A stretch of 64,000 nucleotides of DNA from Euonymus europaeus. Taxonomy: Eukaryota > Streptophyta > Magnoliopsida > Celastrales > Celastraceae. Shown here piece after piece: positions 39,250 to 53,000 of this stretch (position 1 is the stretch's first letter; the number at the start of each line of letters is the position of its first letter). Where the stretch lies: assembly GCA_963580455.1 (NCBI GenBank), contig OY756966.1, forward strand, positions 13,271,001 through 13,335,000. Direction: 5' to 3'. A program made the translations under genes and the position numbers. The notes beneath the pieces are model-generated. The model had not been told where the DNA came from, searched no databases, and saw only the letters and a program-made list of their open reading frames with translations.

Positions 39250-42200
39250 GCAACTTTGATAGTCCGAAGTTGCTCAACTCTCTCTATGGAGGAGCTTTTA
39301 ACGTTTTTGTCCATTTGTCATAGAAAGTTGGCGTTTTGGACACGAAATAATCTATGAAGCTTATACTCGGAAGATTTGACATAGAAGAACTATTAAAAGT
39401 CTATCCTGAGCAACTTTGATAGTCCGAAGTTGCTCAACTCTCTCTATGGAGGAGCTTTTAACGGTTTTGTCCATTTGTCGTTGAAAATTGGTGTTTTGGC
39501 ATCGAAATAATGTAGGAAGCTTATACGCGTAAAATTTGACATAGAAGAACAATTAAAAGTCTATTCCGAGCAACATTGATAGTCCGAAATTGCTCAACTC
39601 TCTCTATGGAGGAGCTTTTAACGTTTTTGTCTATTTGTCATAGAAAGTTGGTATTTTGGACTCGAAATAATCTATGAAGCTTATACTCGTAAAATTTGAC
39701 ATAGAAGAACAATTAAAAGTCTATCCCGAGCAACTTTGATAGTCCGAAGTTGCTCAACTCTCTCTATGGAGGAGTTTTTAACGGTTTTGTTCATTTGTCA
39801 TAGAAAATTAGTTTTTTGGCATCGAAATAATGTAGGAAGCTTATACTCGTAAAATTTTACATAGAAGGACAATTAAAAGTCTATCCCGAGCAACTTTGAT
39901 AGTCTGAAGTTGCTCAACTCTCTCTATGGAGGAGCTTTTAACGGTTTTGTCCATTTGTCATAGAAAGTTGGTTTTTTGACATCGAAATAATGTAGGAAGG
40001 TTATACTCGTAAAATTTGACATAGAAGAACAATTAAAAGTCTATCCCGAGCAACTTTGATAGTCCGAAGTTGCTCAACTCTCTCTATGGAGGAGCTTTTA
40101 ACGGTTTTGTCCATTTGTCATAGAAAGTTGTTGTTTTGGCATCGAAATAATGTAGGAAGCATATACTCGTAAAATTTGACATAGAAGAACAATAAAAAGT
40201 CTATCCGAGCAACTTTGATAGTCCGAAGTTGATCAACTCTCTCTATGGAGGAGCTTTTAACGTTTTTGTCTATTTTTCATAGAAAGTTGGTGTTTTGGCA
40301 TCGAAATAATGTAGGAAGCTTATACTCATAAAATTTGACATAGAAGAACAATTAAAAGTCTATCCCGAGCAAGTTTGATAGTCCAAAGTTGCTCAAGTCT
40401 CTCTATGGAGGAGCTTTTAACGGTTTTGTCCATTTCTCATAGAAAGTTGGTGTTTTGGCATCGAAATAATGTAGGAAGCTTATACTCGTAAAATTTGACA
40501 TAGAAGAACAATTAAAAGTCTATTCCGAGCAACTTTGATAGTCCGAAGTTGCTCAACTCTCTCTATAGAGGAGCCTTTAACATTTTTGTCCATTTGTCAT
40601 AGAAAGTTGATGTTTTGGACTCGAAATAATCTAGGAAGCTTATACTCGTAAAATTTGACATAGAAGAACAATAAAAAGTCTATCCGAGCAACTTTGATAG
40701 TCCGAAGTTGCTCAACTCTCTCTATGGAGGAGCTTTTAACGTTTTTGTCTATTTTTCATAGAAAGTTGGTGTTTTGGCATCGAAATAATGTAGGAAGCTT
40801 ATACTCATAAAATTTGACATAGAAGAACAATTAAAAGTCTATCCGAGCAACTTTGATAGTCCGAAGTTGCTCAACTCTCTCTATGGAGGAGCTTTTAACG
40901 TTTTTGTCTATTTTTCATAGAAAGTTGGTGTTTTGGCATCGAAATAATGTAGGAAGCTTATACTCATAAAATTTGACATAGAAGAACAATTAAAAGTCTA
41001 TCCCGAGCAACTTTGATAGTCCGAAGTTGCTCAACTCTCTCTATCGAGGAGCTTTTAACGGTTTTTTCTATTTGTCATAGAAATTTGGGGTTTTGGCATC
41101 GAAATAATGTAGGAAGCTTATACTCGTAAAATTTGACATAGAAGAACAATAAAAAGTCTATCACGAGCAACTTTGATAGTCCGAAGTTGCTCAACTCTCT
41201 CTATGGAGGAGCCTTTAACATTTTTGTCCATTTGTCATAGAAAGTTGATGTTTTCGACTCGAAATAATCTAGGAAGCTTATACTCGTAAAATTTGACATA
41301 GAAGAACAATTAAAAGTCTATCCCGAGCAACTTTGATAGTCCGAAGTTGCTCAACTCTCTCTATGGAGGAGCTTTTAACGGTTTTGTCCATTTGTCATAG
41401 AAAGTTGTTGTTTTGGCATCGAAATAATGTAGGAAGCATATACTCGTAAAATTTGACATAGAAGAACAATAAAAAGTCTATCCGAGCAACTTTGATAGTC
41501 CGAAGTTGATCAACTCTCTCTATGGAGGAGCTTTTAACGTTTTTGTCTATTTTTCATAGAAAGTTGGTGTTTTGGCATCGAAATAATGTAGGAAGCTTAT
41601 ACTCATAAAATTTGACATAGAAGAACAATTAAAAGTCTATCCCGAGCAAGTTTGATAGTCCAAAGTTGCTCAAGTCTCTCTATGGAGGAGCTTTTAACGG
41701 TTTTGTCCATTTCTCATAGAAAGTTGGTGTTTTGGCATCGAAATAATGTAGGAAGCTTATACTCGTAAAATTTGACATAGAAGAACAATTAAAAGTCTAT
41801 TCCGAGCAACTTTGATAGTCCGAAGTTGCTCAACTCTCTCTATGGAGGAGCCTTTAACATTTTTGTCCATTTGTCATAGAAAGTTGATGTTTTGGACTCG
41901 AAATAATCTAGGAAGCTTATACTCGTAAAATTTGACATAGAAGAACAATAAAAAGTCTATCCGAGCAACTTTGATAGTCCGAAGTTGCTCAACTCTCTCT
42001 ATGGAGGAGCTTTTAACGTTTTTGTCTATTTTTCATAGAAAGTTGGTGTTTTGGCATCGAAATAATGTAGGAAGCTTATACTCATAAAATTTGACATAGA
42101 AGAACAATTAAAAGTCTATCCCGAGCAACTTTGATAGTCCGAAGTTGCTCAACTCTCTCTATCGAGGAGCTTTTAACGGTTTTTTCTATTTGTCATAGAA

Positions 42201-45200
42201 ATTTGGGGTTTTGGCATCGAAATAATGTAGGAAGCTTATACTCGTAAAATTTGACATAGAAGAACAATAAAAAGTCTATCACGAGCAACTTTGATAGTCC
42301 GAAGTTGCTCAACTCTCTCTATGGAGGAGCCTTTAACATTTTTGTCCATTTGTCATAGAAAGTTGATGTTTTGGACTCGAAATAATCTAGGAAGCTTATA
42401 CTCGTAAAATTTGACATAGAAGAACAATAAAAAGTCTATCCGAGCAACTTTGATAGTCCGAAGTTGCTCAACTCTCTCTATGGAGGAGCTTTTAACGTTT
42501 TTGTCTATTTTTCATAGAAAGTTGGTGTTTTGGCATCGAAATAATGTAGGAAGCTTATACTCATAAAATTTGACATAGAAGAACAATTAAAAGTCTATCC
42601 CGAGCAAGTTTGATAGTCCAAAGTTGCCCAAGTCTCTCTATGGAGGAGCTTTTAACGGTTTTGTCCATTTCTCATAGAAAGTTGGTGTTTTGGCATCGAA
42701 ATAATGTAGGAAGCTTATACTCGTAAAATTTGACATAGAAGAACAATTAAAAGTCTATTCCGAGCAACTTTGATAGTCCGAAGTTGCTCAACTCTCTCTA
42801 TGGAGGAGCTTTTAACGGTTTTGTCTATTTCTCATAGAAAGTTGGTGTTTTGGCATCGAAATAATGTAGGAAGCTTATACTCGTAAAATTTGACATAGAA
42901 GAACAATTAAAAGTCTATCCCGAGCAACTTTGATAGTCCGAAGTTGCTCAACTCTCTCTATGGAGGAGCTTTTAACGGTTTTGTTCATTTGTCATAGAAA
43001 ATTGGTTTTTTGGCATCGAAATAATGTAGGAAGCTTATACTCGTATTATTTTACATAGAAGGACAATAAAAAGTCTATACCGAGCAACTTTGATAGTCCG
43101 AAATTGCTCAACTCTCTCTATGGAGGAGCTTTTAACGTTTTTGTCTATTTCTCATAGAAAGTTGGTGTTTTGGACTCGAAATAATCTATGAAGCTTATAC
43201 TCATAAAATTTGACATAGAAGAACAATTAAAAGTCTATCCCGAGCAACTTTGATAGTCCGAAGTTGCTCAACTCTCTCTATGTAGGAGCTTTTAACGGTT
43301 TTTTCCATTTCTCATAGAAAGTTGGTGTTTTGGCATCGAAATAATGTAGGAATCTTATACTCGTAAAATTTGACATAGAAGAACAATTAAAAGTCTATCC
43401 CGAGCAACTTTGATAGTCCGAAGTTGCTCAACTCTCTCTATGGAGGAGCTTTTAACGGTTTTGTCCATTTGTCATAGAAAGTTGGTGTTTTGTCATCGAA
43501 ATTATGTAGGAAGCTTATACTCGTAAAATTTGACACAGAAGAACAATTAAAATTCTATTCCGAGCAACTTTGATAGTCCGAAGTTGCTCAACTCTCTCTA
43601 TGGAGGAGCTTTTAACGGTTTTGTCTATTTCTCATAGAAAGTTGGTGTTTTGGCATCGAAATAATGTAGGAAGCTTATACTCGTAAAATTTGACATAGAA
43701 GAATAATTAAAAGTCTATTCCGAGCAACTTTGATAGTCCGAAATTGCTCAACTCTCTCTTTGTAGGAGCTTTTAACGTTTTTGTCCATTTGTCATAGAAA
43801 GTTGGTATTTTGGACTCGAAAAAATCTATGAAGCTTATACTCGTAAAATTTGACATAGAAGAACAATTAAAAGTCTATCCCGAGCAACTTTGATAGTCCG
43901 AAGTTGCTCAACTCTCTCTATGGAGGAGCTTTTAATGGTTTTGTCTATTTGTCGTAGAAAGTTGGTGTTTTGGCATCGAAATAATGTAGGTAGCTTATAC
44001 GCGTAAAATTTGACATAGAAGAACAATTAAAAGTCTATCCCGAGCAACTTTGATAGTCCGAAGTTGCTCAACTCTCTCTATGGAGGAGCTTTTAACGTTT
44101 TTGTCCATTTGTCATAGAAAGTTGGCGTTTTGGACACGAAATAATCTATGAAGCTTATACTCGTAAAATTTGACATAGAAGAACTATTAAAAGTCTATCC
44201 TAAGCAACTTTGATAGTCCGAAGTTGCTCAACTCTCTCTATGGAGGAGCTTTTAACGGTTTTGTCCATTTGTCGTTGAAAATTGGTGTTTTGGCATCGAA
44301 ATAATGTAGGAAGCTTATACGCGTAAAATTTGACATAGAAGAACAATTAAAAGTCTATTCCGAGCAACATTGATAGTCCGAAATTGCTCAACTCTCTCTA
44401 TGGAGGAGCTTTTAACGTTTTTGTCTATTTGTCATAGAAAGTTGGTATTTTGGACTCGAAATAATCTATGAAGCTTATACTCGTAAAATTTGACATAGAA
44501 GAACAATTAAAAGTCTATCCCGAGCAACTTTGATAGTCCGAAGTTGCTCAACTCTCTCTATGGAGGAGCTTTTAACGGTTTTGTCCATTTGTCATAGAAA
44601 GTTGGTTTTTTGACATCGAAATAATGTAGGAAGCTTATACTTGTAAAATTTGACATAGAAGAACAATTAAAAGTCTATCCCGAGCAACTTTGATAGTCCG
44701 AAGTTGCTCAACTCTCTCTATGGAGGAGCTTTTAACGGTTTTGTCCATTTGTCATAGAAAGTTGTTGTTTTGGCATCGAAATAATGTAGGAAGCATATAC
44801 TCGTAAAATTTGACGTTGAAGAACAATAAAAAGTCTATCCCGAGCAACTTTGATAGTCCGAAGTTGCTCAACTCTCTCTATCGAGGAGCTTTTAACGGTT
44901 TTGTCTATTTGTCATAGAAAGTTGGTGTTTTGGCATCGAAATAATGTAGGAAGCTTATACTCGTAAAATTTGACATTGAATAACAATTAAAAGTCTATCC
45001 CGAGCAACTTTGATAGTCCGAAGTTGCTCAACTCTCTCTATCGAGGAGCTTTTAACGGTTTTGTCTATTTGTCACAGAAAGTTGGTGTTTTGGCATCGAA
45101 ATAATGTAGGAAGCTTATACTCGTAAAATTTGACATTGAATAACAATAAAAAGTCTATCGCGAGCAACTTCGATAGTCCGAAGTTGCTCAACTCTCTCTA

Positions 45201-46670
45201 TCGAGGAGCTTTTAACGGTTTTGTCTATTTGTCATAGAAAGTTGGTGTTTTGGCATCGAAATAATGTAGGAAGCTTATACTCGTAAAATTTGACATTGAA
45301 TAACAATTAAAAGTCTATCCCGAGCAACATTGATAGTCCGAAATTGCTCAACTCTCTCTATGGAGGAGCTTTTAACGTTTTTGTCTATTTGTCATAGAAA
45401 GTTGGTATTTTGGACTCGAAATAATCTATGAAGCTTATACTCGTAAAATTTGACATAGAAGAACAATTAAAAGTCTATCCCGAGCAACTTTGATAGTCCG
45501 AAGTTGCTCAACTCTCTCTATCGAGGAGCTTTTAACGGTTTTGTCTATTTGTCATAGAAAGTTGGTGTTTTGGCATCGAAATAATGTAGGAAGCTTATAC
45601 TCGTAAAATTTGACATTGAATAACAATAAAAAGTCTATCGCGAGCAACTTTGATAGTCCGAAGTTGCTCAACTCTCTCTATCGAGGAGCTTTTAACGGTT
45701 TTGTCTATTTGTCATAGAAAGTTGGTGTTTTGGCATCGAAAAAATGTAGGAAGCTTATACTCGTAAAATTTGACATTGAATAACAATTAAAAGTCTATCC
45801 CGAGCAACATTGATAGTCCGAAGTTGCTCAACTCTCCCTATGGAGGAGCTTTTAACGGTTTTGTCTATTTGTCATAGAAAGTTGGTTTTTTGGCATCGAA
45901 ATAATGTAGGAAGCTTATACTCGTAAAATTTGACATAGAAGAACAATTAAAAGTCTATTCCGAGCAACTTTGGTAGTCCGAAATTGCTCAACTCTCTCTA
46001 TGTAGGAGCTTTTAACATTTTTGTCCATTTGTCATAGAAAGTTGGTGTTTTGGACTCCAAATAATCTATGAAGCTTATACTCGTACAATTTGACATAGAA
46101 GAACAATTAAAAGTCTATTCCGAGCAACTTTGATAGTCCGAAATTGCTCAACTCTCTCTATGGAGGAGCTTTTAACGTTTTTGTCTATTTGTCATAGAAA
46201 GTTGGTGTTTTGGACTCGAAATAATCTATGAAGCTTATACTCGTAAAATTTGACATAGAAGAACAATTAAAAGTCTATCCCGAGCAACTTTGATAGTCCG
46301 AAGTTGCTCAACTCTCTCTATGGAGGAGCTTTTAACGGTTTTATCCATTTGTCATAGAAAGTTGGTTTTTTGGCATCGAAATAATGTAGGAAGCTTATAC
46401 TCGTAAAATTTGACATAGAAGAATAATTAAATGTCTATCCCGAGCAACTTTGATAGTCCGAAGTTGCTCAACTCTCTCTATGGAGGAGCTTTTAACGTTT
46501 TTGTCCATTTGTCATAGAAAGTTGGCGTTTTGGACACGAAATAATCTATGAAGCTTATACTGGTAAAATTTGACATAGAAGAACTATTAAAAGTCTATCC
46601 TGAGCAACTTTGATAGTCCGAAGTTGCTCAACTCTCTCTATGGAGGAGCTTTTAACGGTTTTGTCCATTT
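39250..46670 (+). repeat. Large duplicated segment, left copy
   Basis: This segment reappears at about 49,200-56,745. The offset is 9,914 bp in its left part (variant TTGATCAACTC at 40231 and 50145) and 10,073 bp in its right part (variant GTTGCCCAAG at 42626 and 52699). The 159-bp change of offset is one monomer missing from this copy between about 41.9 and 42.2 kb. The first boundary is near the GTTGGCGTTTTGGACACG monomer. The second falls after a monomer with TACTGGTAAAATT, where the copies switch to GTCGTTGAAAATTGG here and GTCATAGAAAGTTGG on the right. Confidence 0.87.
40231..42625 (+). repeat. 8-monomer repeat pair (1,277 bp) inside the large segment
   Basis: The TTGATCAACTC variant occurs at 40231 and 41508, 1,277 bp apart. 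The short interval reflects TATCCGAG one-base deletions in several members. The first unit contains two successive TATCCGAG monomers near 40.7-40.85 kb; the second unit has one fewer monomer. The counterpart in the right copy (50145 and 51422) keeps both units at full length, and its second marker has mutated to TTGATGAACTC. Confidence 0.87.
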
Positions 46671-47320
46671 GTCGTTGAAAATTGGTGTTTTGGCATCGAA
46701 ATAATGTAGGAAGCTTATACGCGTAAAATTTGACATAGAAGAACAATTAAAAGTCTATTCCGAGCAACATTGATAGTCCGAAATTGCTCAACTCTCTCTA
46801 TGGAGGAGCTTTTAACGTTTTTGTCTATTTGTCATAGAAAGTTGGTATTTTGGACTCGAAATAATCTATGAAGCTTATACTCGTAAAATTTGACATAGAA
46901 GAACAATTAAAAGTCTATCCCGAGCAACTTTGATAGTCCGAAGTTGCTCAACTCTCTCTATGGAGGAGTTTTTAACGGTTTTGTTCATTTGTCATAGAAA
47001 ATTGGTTTTTTGGCATCGAAATAATGTAGGAAGCTTATACTCGTAAAATTTTACATAGAAGGACAATTAAAAGTCTATCCCGAGCAACTTTGATAGTCTG
47101 AAGTTGCTCAACTCTCTCTATGGAGGAGCTTTTAACGGTTTTGTCTATTTGTCATAGAAAGTTGGTTTTTTGACATCGAAATAATGTAGGAAGGTTATAC
47201 TCGTAAAATTTGACATAGAAGAACAATTAAAAGTCTATCCCGAGCAACTTTGATAGTCCGAAGTTGCTCAACTCTCTCTATGGAGGAGCTTTTAACGGTT
47301 TTGTCCATTTGTCATAGAAA
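44590..47320 (+). repeat. 17-monomer tandem duplication, unit 1 (2,720 bp)
   Basis: Everything from the GACATCG monomer with TACTTGTAAAATT (44641) to about 47,320 is repeated 2,720 bp later. Matches include AGGAAGCATATAC with GACGTTGAAG (near 44,800 and 47,520), several CTATCGAGGAGC monomers, GTCACAGAAAG, GGACTCCAAATAATC and TACTGGTAAAATT (46560 and 49280). The unit is exactly 17 x 160 bp with no net indel, and by eye the two copies are nearly identical. Confidence 0.92.
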
Positions 47321-50040
47321 GTTGGTTTTTTGACATCGAAATAATGTAGGAAGCTTATACTTGTAAAATTTGACATAGAAGAACAATTAAAAGTCTATCC
47401 CGAGCAACTTTGATAGTCCGAAGTTGCTCAACTCTCTCTATGGAGGAGCTTTTAACGGTTTTGTCCATTTGTCATAGAAAGTTGTTGTTTTGGCATCGAA
47501 ATAATGTAGGAAGCATATACTCGTAAAATTTGACGTTGAAGAACAATAAAAAGTCTATCCCGAGCAACTTTGATAGTCCGAAGTTGCTCAACTCTCTCTA
47601 TCGAGGAGCTTTTAACGGTTTTGTCTATTTGTCATAGAAAGTTGGTGTTTTGGCATCGAAATAATGTAGGAAGCTTATACTCGTAAAATTTGACATTGAA
47701 TAACAATTAAAAGTCTATCCCGAGCAACTTTGATAGTCCGAAGTTGCTCAACTCTCTCTATCGAGGAGCTTTTAACGGTTTTGTCTATTTGTCACAGAAA
47801 GTTGGTGTTTTGGCATCGAAATAATGTAGGAAGCTTATACTCGTAAAATTTGACATTGAATAACAATAAAAAGTCTATCGCGAGCAACTTCGATAGTCCG
47901 AAGTTGCTCAACTCTCTCTATCGAGGAGCTTTTAACGGTTTTGTCTATTTGTCATAGAAAGTTGGTGTTTTGGCATCGAAATAATGTAGGAAGCTTATAC
48001 TCGTAAAATTTGACATTGAATAACAATTAAAAGTCTATCCCGAGCAACATTGATAGTCCGAAATTGCTCAACTCTCTCTATGGAGGAGCTTTTAACGTTT
48101 TTGTCTATTTGTCATAGAAAGTTGGTATTTTGGACTCGAAATAATCTATGAAGCTTATACTCGTAAAATTTGACATAGAAGAACAATTAAAAGTCTATCC
48201 CGAGCAACTTTGATAGTCCGAAGTTGCTCAACTCTCTCTATCGAGGAGCTTTTAACGGTTTTGTCTATTTGTCATAGAAAGTTGGTGTTTTGGCATCGAA
48301 ATAATGTAGGAAGCTTATACTCGTAAAATTTGACATTGAATAACAATAAAAAGTCTATCGCGAGCAACTTTGATAGTCCGAAGTTGCTCAACTCTCTCTA
48401 TCGAGGAGCTTTTAACGGTTTTGTCTATTTGTCATAGAAAGTTGGTGTTTTGGCATCGAAAAAATGTAGGAAGCTTATACTCGTAAAATTTGACATTGAA
48501 TAACAATTAAAAGTCTATCCCGAGCAACATTGATAGTCCGAAGTTGCTCAACTCTCCCTATGGAGGAGCTTTTAACGGTTTTGTCTATTTGTCATAGAAA
48601 GTTGGTTTTTTGGCATCGAAATAATGTAGGAAGCTTATACTCGTAAAATTTGACATAGAAGAACAATTAAAAGTCTATTCCGAGCAACTTTGGTAGTCCG
48701 AAATTGCTCAACTCTCTCTATGTAGGAGCTTTTAACATTTTTGTCCATTTGTCATAGAAAGTTGGTGTTTTGGACTCCAAATAATCTATGAAGCTTATAC
48801 TCGTACAATTTGACATAGAAGAACAATTAAAAGTCTATTCCGAGCAACTTTGATAGTCCGAAATTGCTCAACTCTCTCTATGGAGGAGCTTTTAACGTTT
48901 TTGTCTATTTGTCATAGAAAGTTGGTGTTTTGGACTCGAAATAATCTATGAAGCTTATACTCGTAAAATTTGACATAGAAGAACAATTAAAAGTCTATCC
49001 CGAGCAACTTTGATAGTCCGAAGTTGCTCAACTCTCTCTATGGAGGAGCTTTTAACGGTTTTATCCATTTGTCATAGAAAGTTGGTTTTTTGGCATCGAA
49101 ATAATGTAGGAAGCTTATACTCGTAAAATTTGACATAGAAGAATAATTAAATGTCTATCCCGAGCAACTTTGATAGTCCGAAGTTGCTCAACTCTCTCTA
49201 TGGAGGAGCTTTTAACGTTTTTGTCCATTTGTCATAGAAAGTTGGCGTTTTGGACACGAAATAATCTATGAAGCTTATACTGGTAAAATTTGACATAGAA
49301 GAACTATTAAAAGTCTATCCTGAGCAACTTTGATAGTCCGAAGTTGCTCAACTCTCTCTATGGAGGAGCTTTTAACGGTTTTGTCCATTTGTCGTTGAAA
49401 ATTGGTGTTTTGGCATCGAAATAATGTAGGAAGCTTATACGCGTAAAATTTGACATAGAAGAACAATTAAAAGTCTATTCCGAGCAACATTGATAGTCCG
49501 AAATTGCTCAACTCTCTCTATGGAGGAGCTTTTAACGTTTTTGTCTATTTGTCATAGAAAGTTGGTATTTTGGACTCGAAATAATCTATGAAGCTTATAC
49601 TCGTAAAATTTGACATAGAAGAACAATTAAAAGTCTATCCCGAGCAACTTTGATAGTCCGAAGTTGCTCAACTCTCTCTATGGAGGAGTTTTTAACGGTT
49701 TTGTTCATTTGTCATAGAAAATTGGTTTTTTGGCATCGAAATAATGTAGGAAGCTTATACTCGTAAAATTTTACATAGAAGGACAATTAAAAGTCTATCC
49801 CGAGCAACTTTGATAGTCTGAAGTTGCTCAACTCTCTCTATGGAGGAGCTTTTAACGGTTTTGTCTATTTGTCATAGAAAGTTGGTTTTTTGACATCGAA
49901 ATAATGTAGGAAGGTTATACTCGTAAAATTTGACATAGAAGAACAATTAAAAGTCTATCCCGAGCAACTTTGATAGTCCGAAGTTGCTCAACTCTCTCTA
50001 TGGAGGAGCTTTTAACGGTTTTGTCCATTTGTCATAGAAA
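47321..50040 (+). repeat. 17-monomer tandem duplication, unit 2
   Basis: This is the second copy of the 2,720-bp unit. It ends where the sequence changes from the expected GACATCG monomer to the GTTGTTGTTTTGGC monomer at 50041. From there it continues as the right copy of the large segment, equivalent to 40,127. The insertion of this unit accounts for most of the interval separating the two large copies. Confidence 0.9.
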
Positions 50041-53000
50041 GTTGTTGTTTTGGCATCGAAATAATGTAGGAAGCATATACTCGTAAAATTTGACATAGAA
50101 GAACAATAAAAAGTCTATCCGAGCAACTTTGATAGTCCGAAGTTGATCAACTCTCTCTATGGAGGAGCTTTTAACGTTTTTGTCTATTTTTCATAGAAAG
50201 TTGGTGTTTTGGCATCGAAATAATGTAGGAAGCTTATACTCATAAAATTTGACATAGAAGAACAATTAAAAGTCTATCCCGAGCAAGTTTGATAGTCCAA
50301 AGTTGCTCAAGTCTCTCTATGGAGGAGCTTTTAACGGTTTTGTCCATTTCTCATAGAAAGTTGGTGTTTTGGCATCGAAATAATGTAGGAAGCTTATACT
50401 CGTAAAATTTGACATAGAAGAACAATTAAAAGTCTATTCCGAGCAACTTTGATAGTCCGAAGTTGCTCAACTCTCTCTATGGAGGAGCCTTTAACATTTT
50501 TGTCCATTTGTCATAGAAAGTTGATGTTTTGGACTCGAAATAATCTAGGAAGCTTATACTCGTAAAATTTGACATAGAAGAACAATAAAAAGTCTATCCG
50601 AGCAACTTTGATAGTCCGAAGTTGCTCAACTCTCTCTATGGAGGAGCTTTTAACGTTTTTGTCTATTTTTCATAGAAAGTTGGTGTTTTGGCATCGAAAT
50701 AATGTAGGAAGCTTATACTCATAAAATTTGACATAGAAGAACAATTAAAAGTCTATCCGAGCAACTTTGATAGTCCGAAGTTGCTCAACTCTCTCTATGG
50801 AGGAGCTTTTAACGTTTTTGTCTATTTTTCATAGAAAGTTGGTGTTTTGGCATCGAAATAATGTAGGAAGCTTATACTCATAAAATTTGACATAGAAGAA
50901 CAATTAAAAGTCTATCCCGAGCAACTTTGATAGTCCGAAGTTGCTCAACTCTCTCTATCGAGGAGCTTTTAACGGTTTTTTCTATTTGTCATAGAAATTT
51001 GGGGTTTTGGCATCGAAATAATGTAGGAAGCTTATACTCGTAAAATTTGACATAGAAGAACAATAAAAAGTCTATCACGAGCAACTTTGATAGTCCGAAG
51101 TTGCTCAACTCTCTCTATGGAGGAGCCTTTAACATTTTTGTCCATTTGTCATAGAAAGTTGATGTTTTGGACTCGAAATAATCTAGGAAGCTTATACTCG
51201 TAAAATTTGACATAGAAGAACAATTAAAAGTCTATCCCGAGCAACTTTGATAGTCCGAAGTTGCTCAACTCTCTCTATGGAGGAGCTTTTAACGGTTTTG
51301 TCCATTTGTCATAGAAAGTTGTTGTTTTGGCATCGAAATAATGTAGGAAGCATATACTCGTAAAATTTGACATAGAAGAACAATAAAAAGTCTATCCGAG
51401 CAACTTTGATAGTCCGAAGTTGATGAACTCTCTCTATGGAGGAGCTTTTAACGTTTTTGTCTATTTTTCATAGAAAGTTGGTGTTTTCGCATCGAAATAA
51501 TGTAGGAAGCTTATACTCATAAAATTTGACATAGAAGAACAATTAAAAGTCTATCCCGAGCAAGTTTGATAGTCCAAAGTTGCTCAAGTCTCTCTATGGA
51601 GGAGCTTTTAACGGTTTTGTCCATTTCTCATAGAAAGTTGGTGTTTTGGCATCGAAATAATGTAGGAAGCTTATACTCGTAAAATTTGACATAGAAGAAC
51701 AATTAAAAGTCTATTCCGAGCAACTTTGATAGTCCGAAGTTGCTCAACTCTCTCTATGGAGGAGCCTTTAACATTTTTGTCCATTTGTCATAGAAAGTTG
51801 ATGTTTTGGACTCGAAATAATCTAGGAAGCTTATACTCGTAAAATTTGACATAGAAGAACAATAAAAAGTCTATCCGAGCAACTTTGATAGTCCGAAGTT
51901 GCTCAACTCTCTCTATGGAGGAGCTTTTAAAGTTTTTGTCTATTTTTCATAGAAAGTTGGTGTTTTGGCATCGAAATAATGTAGGAAGCTTATACTCATA
52001 AAATTTGACATAGAAGAACAATTAAAAGTCTATCCGAGCAACTTTGATAGTCCGAAGTTGCTCAACTCTCTCTATGGAGGAGCTTTTAACGTTTTTGTCT
52101 ATTTTTCATAGAAAGTTGGTGTTTTGGCATCGAAATAATGTAGGAAGCTTATACTCATAAAATTTGACATAGAAGAACAATTAAAAGTCTATCCCGAGCA
52201 ACTTTGATAGTCCGAAGTTGCTCAACTCTCTCTATCGAGGAGCTTTTAACGGTTTTTTCTATTTGTCATAGAAATTTGGGGTTTTGGCATCGAAATAATG
52301 TAGGAAGCTTATACTCGTAAAATTTGACATAGAAGAACAATAAAAAGTCTATCACGAGCAACTTTGATAGTCCGAAGTTGCTCAACTCTCTCTATGGAGG
52401 AGCCTTTAACATTTTTGTCCATTTGTCATAGAAAGTTGATGTTTTGGACTCGAAATAATCTAGGAAGCTTATACTCGTAAAATTTGACATAGAAGAACAA
52501 TAAAAAGTCTATCCGAGCAACTTTGATAGTCCGAAGTTGCTCAACTCTCTCTATGGAGGAGCTTTTAACGTTTTTGTCTATTTTTCATAGAAAGTTGGTG
52601 TTTTGGCATCGAAATAATGTAGGAAGCTTATACTCATAAAATTTGACATAGAAGAACAATTAAAAGTCTATCCCGAGCAAGTTTGATAGTCCAAAGTTGC
52701 CCAAGTCTCTCTATGGAGGAGCTTTTAACGGTTTTGTCCATTTCTCATAGAAAGTTGGTGTTTTGGCATCGAAATAATGTAGGAAGCTTATACTCGTAAA
52801 ATTTGACATAGAAGAACAATTAAAAGTCTATTCCGAGCAACTTTGATAGTCCGAAGTTGCTCAACTCTCTCTATGGAGGAGCTTTTAACGGTTTTGTCTA
52901 TTTCTCATAGAAAGTTGGTGTTTTGGCATCGAAATAATGTAGGAAGCTTATACTCGTAAAATTTGACATAGAAGAACAATTAAAAGTCTATCCCGAGCAA